Assembly: GCA_000469685.2 (NCBI GenBank)
Contig: LS997566.1
Span: forward strand, 22,139,432 to 22,203,431
Reading direction: 5' to 3'
Length of the DNA: 64,000 nt
DNA from: Haemonchus contortus
Lineage: Eukaryota; Nematoda; Chromadorea; Rhabditida; Trichostrongylidae
Shown here: positions 1 through 9,500 of the stretch, in pieces
How the letters are laid out: each line of letters starts with the position of its first letter
Position numbering within the stretch: position 1 is the stretch's first letter
The notes under the pieces: generated by a model
Databases searched by the model: none
What the model was told of the DNA's origin: nothing
Seen by the model: only the letters and a program-made list of their open reading frames with translations
Made by a program: the position numbers and the translations under genes

Positions 1-2
1 CT

Positions 3-767
3 GGAACATCTCCTCACATTTGTGAATGCGGAAGAAACTCGATCGGTCATATACGTGCAGAGGAATCCAATCGCTTACCGCTCAAGACCGGTACTATAGA
101 GATGTACACTCAAGGCAACGACGTTGTGGTAAACTCATTTGAGGAAGTAACTCTATATGTAAGATCCAAGATAATGGCAGAGAGCTCTGAACTGGTTACC
201 GACAACCAATGCACTGCACAGTTGAGCAAGCTGAAAGGTTGTTATGGTTGTCTACATGGAGCAAAGACCAATGTAACATGCATTTCACATTACGAATCAT
301 TTGCAGAAATCAAATGCAGCAACTTCACAACTGTGGTCAAGTGCAGCCCAGATAATACAACTACAGAGCTTAGTTTGAACTTCAATGAGGCCTTTATCAA
401 GGATATTTGTTACATAGCATGTGGCCAATCAAAAAGTGAGATGCTCCTCGAAGGACACTTGTTTTATCATCCGGTCGCAAATGATTCAATATTTTTCCAC
501 AACTCTGTGGAAGGACAAGTAAGTATGCTAGATTTTTCTCAGTTCCATTTGCCTGATTTGAAGCCGTTACTCACAACAATCAGGGACCACTGGAAAGCAG
601 CTGTACTCATTGCCGCTGCCTGTACACTAGTAACCGGTCTGATTTATTTATTCGGACCAATAGCGATTATCGTGCTACTCAAAGTTCTGTGTGCTGCAAT
701 TAGATGTATCACAGCACCATGTGGCGCGTTATGCACTTCTGCTCGGTCGGTTTCTTCAAACACATAG
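3..767 (+). CDS. Envelope-like glycoprotein of an LTR retroelement (phlebovirus Gn/Gc G2-type), C-terminal part
   Basis: This is the 3' part of an envelope-like gene; the frame stays open to the window edge, so the true start lies outside. The visible part is a cysteine-rich ectodomain with several N-glycosylation sequons (for example NVT and NFT around residues 65-85 counted from the Met at 102). A strongly hydrophobic segment follows, from about residue 167 to 195 on the same count, then a short cysteine-rich tail ending at TAG. This layout matches the stem, membrane anchor and tail of the phlebovirus-type G2 fusion glycoproteins that some nematode BEL/Pao retroelements carry as env. The family call is from memory of those proteins. 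The element's gag and pol lie upstream of the window. Whether this copy is intact cannot be judged. Confidence 0.6.
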   Translation, partial: GTSPHICECGRNSIGHIRAEESNRLPLKTGTIEMYTQGNDVVVNSFEEVTLYVRSKIMAESSELVTDNQCTAQLSKLKGCYGCLHGAKTNVTCISHYESFAEIKCSNFTTVVKCSPDNTTTELSLNFNEAFIKDICYIACGQSKSEMLLEGHLFYHPVANDSIFFHNSVEGQVSMLDFSQFHLPDLKPLLTTIRDHWKAAVLIAAACTLVTGLIYLFGPIAIIVLLKVLCAAIRCITAPCGALCTSARSVSSNT

Positions 768-913
768 TCGTACCGTAGATAAAAGCCGAACCGATGCCAG
801 AAATTCTCTTCATATATAGCATTCCTTAAGCTTCTTACGGGTAATTCTGACACACTTATGTTGCACCGTATATTTACATTTTCCCTACGGGGTTCTCCTT
901 TGAGTAAAAAGTG

Positions 914-920
914 TATATAA
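914..920 (+). promoter_or_regulatory. TATA box upstream of the zinc-knuckle ORF
   Basis: TATATAA lies 32 bases before the ATG at 946. A TATA-driven start about 30 bases downstream would fall almost on the ATG, so the ORF could be made from its own very short-leader transcript rather than from the genomic RNA of the retroelement. This is inference from spacing only. Confidence 0.4.
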
Positions 921-945
921 GCACAGCACCGCCACAATTCAGCAC

Positions 946-1353
946 ATGGATCTATCCGACGTCAGCGCTATGCTTGACCAAACCGACTCCGTATCGTCTC
1001 CGTCCAACGCCGCTATCATGGCGGCCCTCGAGCACGTCGTTGGGCGGCTGCACACTCTTGAGGCAGCCGTCAACGAGCTGCTAAAGCGGTCGGAACCACG
1101 ATCTTCTTGTATTTTCTGCCCTGTGGCAGATAACCGCGACGGACACAACACGTCGCGTTGTAACCGCTTTCCTGATGCGGTTGCAAAGAGCATGCAGGTG
1201 GCGAGGCTCGGCCTTTGTGGTCGTTGCCTCAAGCCTGCACATGACGACGAGGACTGTGGTGTGCAGTGCGCAGCGTGTGGGAGACCACACAATGTGCTAC
1301 TGTGCGCCAACCGAGGACAAGGCGGCGGCGGCTTCAAAAGACGACGACCATGA
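946..1353 (+). CDS. Small protein with three CCHC-type zinc knuckles, in the tail of the retroelement
   Basis: This 135 aa ORF begins with a helical stretch (about residues 20-48, possible coiled coil) and continues into three cysteine/histidine clusters: C55-C58-H67-C72, C91-C94-H99-C104 and C108-C111-H115-C120. The middle one is the canonical retroviral zinc knuckle CX2CX4HX4C. The triple arrangement resembles the zinc-finger block of BEL/Pao Gag proteins. A Gly-rich, Lys/Arg-rich tail (FKRRRP) could bind nucleic acid or direct nuclear import. It lies 178 bp after the envelope-like ORF, with a TATA box at 914 and AATAAA at 1423. A separate ORF after env is unusual. It could be an accessory protein, a captured second gag fragment, or a truncated domain. 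Overlapping minus-strand ORFs here are shadows. Confidence 0.6.
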   Translation: MDLSDVSAMLDQTDSVSSPSNAAIMAALEHVVGRLHTLEAAVNELLKRSEPRSSCIFCPVADNRDGHNTSRCNRFPDAVAKSMQVARLGLCGRCLKPAHDDEDCGVQCAACGRPHNVLLCANRGQGGGGFKRRRP

Positions 1354-1422
1354 GGACGATACGATATGGGCAACGCGCTGACATCAAGAAAAAGAAGAAT
1401 TTTTTTGTTGTTATGATTTGTA

Positions 1423-1428
1423 AATAAA
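1423..1428 (+). terminator. Polyadenylation signal AATAAA
   Basis: AATAAA lies 70 bases after the stop of the zinc-knuckle ORF and is followed by a T-rich stretch. It fits as the 3' end signal of a short transcript starting near 944. Confidence 0.45.
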
Positions 1429-1454
1429 TTCTAATTTTTTGTGGCCGGCGGGAG

Positions 1455-1611
1455 TGTTCTGGCATAGGCCAGAACCCGCGGTCACCCCCGCTCCTTAGGG
1501 GCGGGGCTTAACACGCACTCTTGTCTTGTACGCCACCCTTGAGCAGGGTCTTTGTGTTTGGTCTCAAATAAATTGTAACTGAACCACCGTTTTCTACTTG
1601 TTCGTTTAACA
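1455..1611 (+). repeat. Putative 3' LTR of the envelope-bearing retroelement
   Basis: This 157 bp segment starts TGTT and ends AACA, the short inverted ends expected of an LTR. It is preceded by a purine-rich GGCGGGAG that could be the polypurine tract, and it contains an AATAAA at about 1567. It also holds a GGGGCGGGG box near 1496. The matching 5' LTR is outside the window, so neither LTR identity nor target duplication can be tested. LTR ends are therefore a hypothesis. Confidence 0.4.
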
Positions 1612-1639
1612 GAGAGATAATAATCTCTCTAATTACATC

Positions 1640-1800
1640 AAAGGCGCCACCCTTCCGCCTAGTCACCACACTCCTAGGCCTGCGAGTTTGCCGACCCTGG
1701 AGCGATGGAAGGCTTTGTTGGCATAGGCGGATATCGATCCGCGATTCGAACCCGTGACCATGCATACGCGAAGTGCGATCAATGAGTTTAGATTGATTTT
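1640..1800 (-). repeat. tRNA-derived SINE-like repeat
   Basis: On the minus strand a pol III B box, GGGTTCGAATCGC, lies near 1742-1754. It is followed by a body reading AAAGCCTTCCATCGCTCC and AGGGTCGGCAAACTC. This combination of a tRNA-like head and an 'aagccttccat...gggtcg' body matches a SINE type I recall from strongylid nematodes. No clear A box survives, so the copy is decayed. Confidence 0.45.
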
Positions 1801-1811
1801 TTGGCAGTAGT

Positions 1812-2848
1812 ACTGTACGATGAAATATGGTGCTTCTAGCCAATTGCTGGGCGAAATGTTGTAAGCCAAGTACATAAGGAAGCTTACCCAATGACTGCAC
1901 ATAGATATGGCAAGCACGTGTCGCTGTCGCTACTTTGACGACGATACCATTTCAGCACTGCTTGCCTGAAAAAGATGATATACACACTGCAGTGAATATC
2001 GCAAAAAAAGTTAGAATAATCATACAAGTTGCTCACATAGGACTTGTTATGAGAGCGATAGCATGCAGAGCTGTTGAGGTCAGGAAAAGACTCCACAGAA
2101 GATTTGAAGTATACAATGCAAAAATGTTGGAGATAGACAGTTCCATCTAAGACACCTTGAACCGTATTCGTAGTGTTGATGGAAGAATTCGCTTGAATGC
2201 TTAGTCCTGACGACGATCCTGGAGAGCAGGTAAAGAATGGCTACTCACCAAACGATTTGGGGAATCAATACGCGTTCATATCTACGATTGACATCTTCAG
2301 CTCAAGTGTACAGAAACCTCGTCAACGCCACTTATAACGGAACCGGATTTTGTTACATAGAATGATGGTGGACTTCTCATGAATCAGCAGCTCTTGCTAT
2401 TGGGAGAAACCCTGGGGCCAGCCCCGTACTCTAACACGCTATTGCAGGCTGCGCGGCTGCGCATATGGAGTGCAGGGAACCACTTGTTAGCTGTTGAACC
2501 TTGCATTAATCTTGAGTTTTTTCGTCATAGAGATATTGATGCGCTTAAACGTGACGCAATAAAGCTGAAACTCTAGATTTATCTCCATAAATGTCACAAC
2601 TCTTTTTTGGGGGTGACATTCCACACAGTTTGTTCATTAAAGACATTCCAGTGAGGGTGACCCTCTGGTAATCTGTTCTCTGATCAATCATGTGGAAGGG
2701 CTATAGTAGAACAGGTTATTCGGCAAGATCCGAACGAAATCCAGCATTTTCATTCCGTTATTTTTGGGAACCTGGGTAAGTATTGAGTTGAAAGGTTTTA
2801 TTTATAAAGTTTCGCGTAAAATAATATAAAATATTTATAAAATAAACA
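1812..2848. other. Non-coding stretch without recognised features
   Basis: Only short ORFs (up to 71 aa) with no recognisable family are present. No terminal repeats or splice-consistent exons were found. Confidence 0.4.
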
Positions 2849-2916
2849 CATAAGACTTGGTATAATTTTATGAATATAATAAAAATGATATTCATAAAAT
2901 TATACCAAGTCTTATG
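2849..2916. repeat. Perfect 29-bp inverted repeat (hairpin)
   Basis: Bases 2849-2877 are the exact reverse complement of 2888-2916, separated by a 10-base A-rich loop. The arms begin CATAAGACTTGGTATAATTT. About 55 bases downstream sits a second small hairpin (AGGCGG/CCGCCT, 2971-2987) followed by a T run. No target duplication was seen. It may be a miniature foldback element or a structured RNA. Confidence 0.8.
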
Positions 2917-4163
2917 TCAAATCCATCAAATCCGTCACCCGATATCACAGACAAATGGACCGATTAGTGTAGGCGGTTTCACCGCCTCCTGGCATTTTTT
3001 TTACCAGATTTTACTATAGTTGTTTTTACTTTCTAACCGAAATGATGAAATCCTTCCTCGAAGGGCACTCACTGATCACCAAAACCAAGCCAATCACCAA
3101 AAAAAATGTGCCCAACCCTAAGCTCGTTGAATTAGTTTCTAGGGGTGATTGCCCCTTACCCACCCTGGGCGCCTTTTTACACCCAGTGTTGGAAGTTTCG
3201 CTGTCTTTTTTTTCAAAATCGAACCGCTTACTGCGACTTCTTTCAACTTTTTCTCTCCGAGCGCTTTAAAACTCTGCTACTTCGTATAATAATAAAATGT
3301 GCCGATAACGTGAAATTCCCTTGCTAAGACGAATCCTTCACTGATGAGAAGGAGACACGTGCTGTCGTCGCGTAGAAAAGCGGTCTGGATTGGATGCAAT
3401 TTTGAGTGGTATCGCACAATGCAAGGTGGAGTTAGTGGTAAATGTAATCAGCTTGTTTCAAATGCGACCAAAATATCGTCTGAAACTTCCACTTCATATT
3501 TTTGAGCGACTCCTCCAAAAATAAGGCAGCTAGGAGAAGATTGTACATTTATGAATCAATAGGTGCGTGGACACTGTCCTTCACTTTGATGCACTTAACT
3601 GCGTCAGAACCTTCACCTTCCAACCATTGCGATGCATGAAATTATCACAAAGAATCTTAAAACAGAACCACTCTTCAGACTTCCAGTTCAGATATTTTCT
3701 GTTAGGTATCCTATAGTGCTCAAATATGAAAGCAAGAGGGAAGAGAAAAATTTATTCTTATCTACGCTTCTTCTTTTGATGTTACATTGAATTCTGGTAC
3801 TCCATGGTACTCCCTGCTTGAACATAATGGATTTTTCGTGCGAACCTTTAGCACACTAAGTCCCTAGCAAATTTATTTCGTTTACATGGTAATGGAGTTG
3901 TCATGAAGATTAGTCGTCTTCAGGCGATGCGGATATTCTCTTCGGATTGCGTAACTCCATTTCCTTGAGCGAACCCTGAAAAAAATACACTTCGTGGAGT
4001 CTTCAGTTGCCGTGCATTGTTAAGAGGAGAATTCAGCAAATTTCAAGCTCCGACTGTTTTCAAACTCCCGGAGCCATATGAGATCTTGATTGCTATAGTA
4101 CGGGGTAAAACGTTGTCGAGAAATCTTTATTCCTCTACTATGTACCGACATTCTTTACAAATA
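2917..4163. other. Non-coding stretch before the Tc1-like element
   Basis: Apart from the small hairpin at 2971-2987, no coding signature, repeat ends or RNA gene was recognised. The ORF at 3042-3269 is Ser/Leu-rich and unlike any family known to me. Confidence 0.35.
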
Positions 4164-5432
4164 CAGGGTGCGCCATAAATATGGTAACAAAAATATTGGC
4201 CTCTAGAAACCGTAGTTCATGTTGAAACATAACCAATTTTGGTGTATTATTTACTGTGCATCACATCTACAAAACGAACACACCGCCATCTTATATAACT
4301 ATTTCCTATACTAATTATAGCTCAAAGATTCTCCGGCTACTCATCGACAGTGGCACGCAGAGTTTCTTGGAAAATTCCAGCCCAGGCTTTTTTCAGTGAT
4401 CTCTTAGGAGCAGCAGCAGTAGTGCATTTTGAAGCGCAGGCTTTCCTCTCTAGCATGGACTATATCCGGCGATCCATCACATTGTGGTCCGGGAAATTCG
4501 TAGGAAGATTGCAGGCTGGGATTAAGTCGCGAACATTCCCTCACCACCAGTCTTGGTCTTTTCCCATTCGTGAGCAAGTGCGATGCAGTTTTCAAGTCGT
4601 ACCATTAGAAAAATCTTTGACCCTCAGCTGCATCCTTCCAGAAGAACCCTTCTTAAGAGGGTCGGATTAAGCTTTGTACTTTTCTCGAACAAAAATTGCG
4701 ATATCGCTGTGATGGTAGGGATTCTAGCCCAAACTATCATAAAAGAGAGAAAATGGCTATGAGAGGCGATCTGACTCTTCTCATCGGCTTCAGCACTCGT
4801 AGTGGGAACTATACGTGTACTTTGAGATCTCAACATTTCTTCCACGCTAATCACTCTTTAGTGAGAAAAAAGTCTGTCTAAGCGCGTGCCACGCGCAAGT
4901 GGCGCGTAACAAATGTTCTTTCTTTTCAACTTTCTCTCGTCAAAATGTTTATAAGGCTTTCGAATCCTGTTTGGATACAATTGTATTTACTCAGGGTAGA
5001 GTCTATCCTCTGAGAAGAACATACAAACAAATCAGCTGTCATTTTTCGCGTGTTTCTGCATGTTCTGCATCATACTCCTTTCCAAGAAAATGTCCTCGGA
5101 AAAAGGGTCGTATAAGAGAGAAGACGACCATTTCGAGATTTGTTTTTAACCTGTCTACGCTACACGATTCAAGAGGCTGTCATGTGGGAAATGTTGAATT
5201 GAGGAACGATCCCGGGGAAGGATTCACCAAATGCGCGCAAAAGCGGAACGGTCGGTGGTTGTCTGCGAGGCTCCACCATTTTTCGGAATTTGACGAGGCG
5301 GGGGTAACAAAGTACATATGTTGGCTAAGGTATATCATGAACATAAGGGGAGGTACAATTTTGGAGAAACTCGTCAAACAAGGAAATTACGCACATCCGA
5401 AAAGTTGTTACCATATTTATGGCGCACCCTGT
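4164..5432 (-). mobile_element. Tc1-like DNA transposon, family A copy 1
   Basis: The 1269 bp element has perfect inverted ends of about 27 bp (CAGGGTGCGCCATAAATATG...) and a TA dinucleotide on each side (4162-4163 and 5433-5434), the Tc1/mariner target. The transposase runs on the minus strand. A second copy of almost the same length is at 37463-38732. Both are broken by frameshifts and stops, so neither looks active. Confidence 0.88.
4325..5290 (-). pseudogene. Decayed Tc1-like transposase (family A copy 1)
   Basis: The minus strand carries the remains of a Tc1 transposase split over several frames. A helix-turn-helix piece reading FNISHMTAS lies near 5190. A central piece containing FMIVWARIP and FLFEKSTKLNP lies near 4680-4750, comparable to the 'MVW..I' core strand and the following lysine/asparagine-rich segment of the family. 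A C-terminal piece near 4335-4530 reads NFPDHNVMDRRI, then ERKACASK, comparable to the 'PDLNPMD..IW' region around the last catalytic residue. Stops and frameshifts between the pieces show it is dead. The 190 aa plus-strand ORF at 4899-5471 is its antisense shadow. Confidence 0.65.
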
Positions 5433-6530
5433 ATAATCAAACTGTACAATATTGGAGCAAGCCGGAGTTAATAGTTTCGGAAAAGGTGATCACTAGACAG
5501 GATCGCCTCTACGCCTTAGTCTTGTACCTAATTTACTGTAGGGCCAGCATACTGCAATGTTCTGTCCGATTGAAAACCCCGTTAAAAGTGATTATGGGCA
5601 TCAGTTATGATTAGGAAACCAGGAAATGAAAAACTGAACGAAACAAGTTTTAACGATCGAGAAACAAAGCAAGAGAATGGTACGTTCCTGAAAATAAGCT
5701 GAAGGTGTATTTTTATTACGACTGGCCCTTCAGCCGAATACCCATTCATGCTAAAGTTGAGACCGAAAAGAGAATTCGAAAAAAAAAAGAAAATTGTGAA
5801 TCTAGAAATGCCAACAGCAGAAGAAGAGGGTCTGATAAGAGGGTCTGGATTTAGGGAACTGGTGATCTTGGTAAATTGAACTATTCACTTCAATGTAAAC
5901 CGCAGTTTAACCCTCCACTCACGAGTAAGCATCTCAAAATATGTACGATGCAACCGATACTGCAAAAGTGGTATGTTCCCAACATTAAGAACTGGTCCAA
6001 AGTTCCAGGTATTCGCGTTCGCTACATCTTTTGAAATTGCCTGCAATAGCGAAGGCTTCGTTACGCTAGCTCGTGATGAGCATCTACACGTTTTCAAACT
6101 CACTGTCCACACCCAGCCATCACAAAACCTTTGAGTCGTACGCTTGACTTTTTTTTATTATTGCCGACCTTTATCTTCCCCGATTCCGTAACGCCTCTTC
6201 CATATGAGCCTATATATGTGCTGGTTTGACGCGTCATTTTGTCAAGTGAATGCGACCACAGATGTTTCACAAGATGCTGGAAATCCAAGAAAAACTCAAA
6301 AACCGATCACGACTGCAAAAGAGAGACACATTATCTGGTTTTGTAGGAGTGCCAGATTTTCGCTCATTCATCACAGCTACGATAACTTCTATATTTGCTT
6401 CTGCCCAATTTTACCAATTTTACATAATTTCACTTGCAGAGGTTCAAAATTGAATCGAAGGGGTTCATTTAGTGACACGAGAGTGTACCCACTATGGTAA
6501 CACTGCAGCGGATAGAAACTGCTGGACTGA
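5433..6530. other. Intergenic region downstream of the sulfurtransferase gene
   Basis: No recognisable exon or repeat. The nearest minus-strand AATAAA-like signal (TTTATT on the plus strand near 6157) is about 370 bases past the stop codon of the minus-strand gene, which is long for a nematode 3' UTR, so the true poly(A) site is unclear. Confidence 0.35.
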
Positions 6531-9500
6531 TTAGCACAGCAGCTGCGGCAGTTTTCCGTTCACCCCATGACTCCCTGCGACATCCACTTCAGATATTTGC
6601 TTTCCTGAGAACTCATCCAGGATCCAGATCTGTGCCTGTAGGCTTTCTGTAAAAGTTCCCTTCTTGTGACCAATAATCGATTTTTAGGCAGACCGAGAAA
6701 CCCTCAAACAAACCCCTCATCGCCTTGAAAAATGAAGTGTGGAAGTGAATACATGGAGGGAAAATAATGATGCGCATGAGTGAAAACATTTCTCCACTTT
6801 CACTGTTATCGGTCGCGATTGGTGATGACTCAAAGACAAAAAGATCAGCGCAGCAAATATACTACCATATGTATGTATACGACAAGCGTATCTGCTAGTA
6901 TTTGTATCAAATGGTGTCCACAGTGATCGTGGATCATGACCAGAGACTGATCGGATTTGCTTGCAAAATTCGATTCATTCTCGAGGTGGACTTTTTGCAT
7001 ATATTTCCGTATATTGAGTGAGCAACCTACATTGTAGACTTGAATGGGATTCTGTGGGAAAATGCCTTTTATTGCGTATGCGAGCATTGCCGCCTGCACA
7101 CCGGTGTTGCATAGAATGACAGACGGTCGATCGGGTTTGAATCCAGACTGCTCGAGCCCTTAAATATGAAGCGGTACGAGTTAATAACTTCAACAAAAAT
7201 CTAATAAAAGCTGCGGGAAGCTTCAAAAGAAAGGCATCAATGCAACACACGTTTTACTCGTCGCTCTTGATGTATTCTATGAATGGAGCTAAAAGAGGGA
7301 AACTTTGTACCAAAATCTTCGAAACGTAGATCCATTCTTGGTCATCGAAGGTCAGGCTTCGTAACGGAAACTCTGGACGAAAGGAATGCCATGCTTCGTG
7401 TCGCTTGAGACTTGAGGCCTGCTCGAGGATGATCAACGGGACGATAGGTGATACAGGGAGCGTGGCAATGTAAATATAAAAGCTTCCTGGATTACTGCCT
7501 TCCAGTATTTCAGTATAGGAATGTATGAGTCAGATGCGAGTACATGAATGAATTGCCTTTAGTTCCCTGCTGCTCGCGAACTGTCTTCACAAAGCTTTTG
7601 CACTCATATAGAAAAGCGCTTTTTGGACATGGATTGCCAACCTGTCGCGTAAACGTTGATGCTTTTCCTGGCTCGTTTTGAGAGTAATGAACGAAAAAGT
7701 TATGGCGGGTGACCAGTGACTGGTTTTCGAACAAGTTACTCTGAATTTGCCGGTTTCATAGAGACGTGAGCTCTTTCTAGATCGCCGGCCGTATCGTAAT
7801 TCTATCCACATCTATTCTACTTCCATTTCATAGTCCTTTTTGTCTTCACGTCGCTGTAAACATGGCGGTTGCTGCGGGAATAAAAGGTGGTCCTGTATCA
7901 TTTGAATTACATTGGAAATTTGACCGCCTAATTAGCCACATCGGTTCTTATTGTAGACGAATTCATATTAAAAAAAATTGTGAAAAACATTTTCTAAACT
8001 CCAAGTTTTTTTTCCTCCAACCCGCATCTTGATCGTTGGGAAAGAGTAGAGAATGATAGGATTTAAAAGGGTGGTAAGGCGTTAGTGGAACGCTATATAA
8101 ACCATTGTTAGAATTTGAGCCTGCAACTTTTCGGAAAAATTAGGGTGCCATTATATCGCTAAGATTGAGGTCTTTTTAAAATTCCCACTTTATGGGGATC
8201 GATGAGATTATTCTTATATCGTCATTTTTGGCTGAGTTGAGGATACAGAACTACTTCAGCTAATTTTAAAAGGCTCAATAATGTCATAGGCTTTGGGTAA
8301 GCATTTCAAAACGACTAGACGGGAACGTCGTCGAGCAGCACATGTAGACATCATCTGCATGAGCGGAAGCCAGGGCTTATTCATTGATAGTGGCAACCCT
8401 TCACTAGACCTCAACATGGTAGCTTCCCCGTATTTCTATTTCGATCCAACGCGCAGTTGACTTTATTTCATTCTCGACTTAAGTGACAGGTTATCTCACA
8501 TTTTCTCTACGACAATGGTCCATCTGTTGGAGGTTTTTGGTTCCTCTTGAATCTCAGTAATTGGATATCGTATCGGAAACATTTTTCGTGAATCTCGCCA
8601 TGGAAACTGTTCAACGGGACTATTAGCCGCCGTCCTTCTGACGCTCTGGAGAGGCTCTCAGCTTGGAAGTCAAAAGTCACCACTGCGACATCAATTACTG
8701 CTAACTTTAACTCAACTTTGTAACATTTTTTTCACCGCTCTTGAGAACAGCAAACAAACTTCTCAAGTTTCAAGTTCAAGTTTCACCTACTCAGTCCCTG
8801 TTTAAGGTTTCTTCATTGCCTGGTTACTTCTAGCCTATACATACATTTTCTTGACAACCTGAGCTAATTAAGAATGTGTATTCAAACAACCCACAGTTAC
8901 GAATATCTTCATTGCTTCTCATGCGACCTTCCTCTACCAGCTCTCCTGCCGGCACGCACTTGAAGCCAGGGATATGTGTGCCAGTCACACCTAAGCCACC
9001 AACCATGAAGTAAAAGTAAATCTTACTAATCCAAAAGGTAATAGTGCACACTGACCTGGAGGAGCTCCGGTGGCAACGGTGCCTTCAAACTGACCACGAA
9101 CTCGGGCATCAAGCAGATTCAGCTGAAAAAAATGCTTTCTGCAGTTGTACTAATACGACCAATGGTAAACTCTGTTATGGTCGGCCATCAGACATCGTCA
9201 GTCCACTCGATGTACTTCCTGTCACCATGCTGTTCCTCTAGCTGCTCGAACTTTATATTGTTCTTCGCCATCTCATCATTAGCTTTCCACGTTCCACGCT
9301 AAATAGCTATCTTCAGTCTACACCTTTCAAGAGCTTTGCCAGTGTGCGCACGATGCAATAAGAAAACCTGACTCAATAACAACATTCAACTATGATAACA
9401 AATGCGATAGATTATGAGGGCACACAAAAGTTTAGCTGTCAGCTTTTCCCTAATTCGCGTACCCATCATGACCTCGTGAAAGATGTCCGATACTCCCTAC

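Noticed and set aside
2971..2987. Hairpin followed by T run resembling a rho-independent terminator
   Set aside because: The surrounding genome is clearly nematode, so a bacterial terminator is not meaningful here.
4899..5471. 190-aa plus-strand ORF, the third longest uninterrupted frame
   Set aside because: It lies inside the Tc1-like element on the strand opposite to the transposase remains and has no family resemblance; an antisense shadow.
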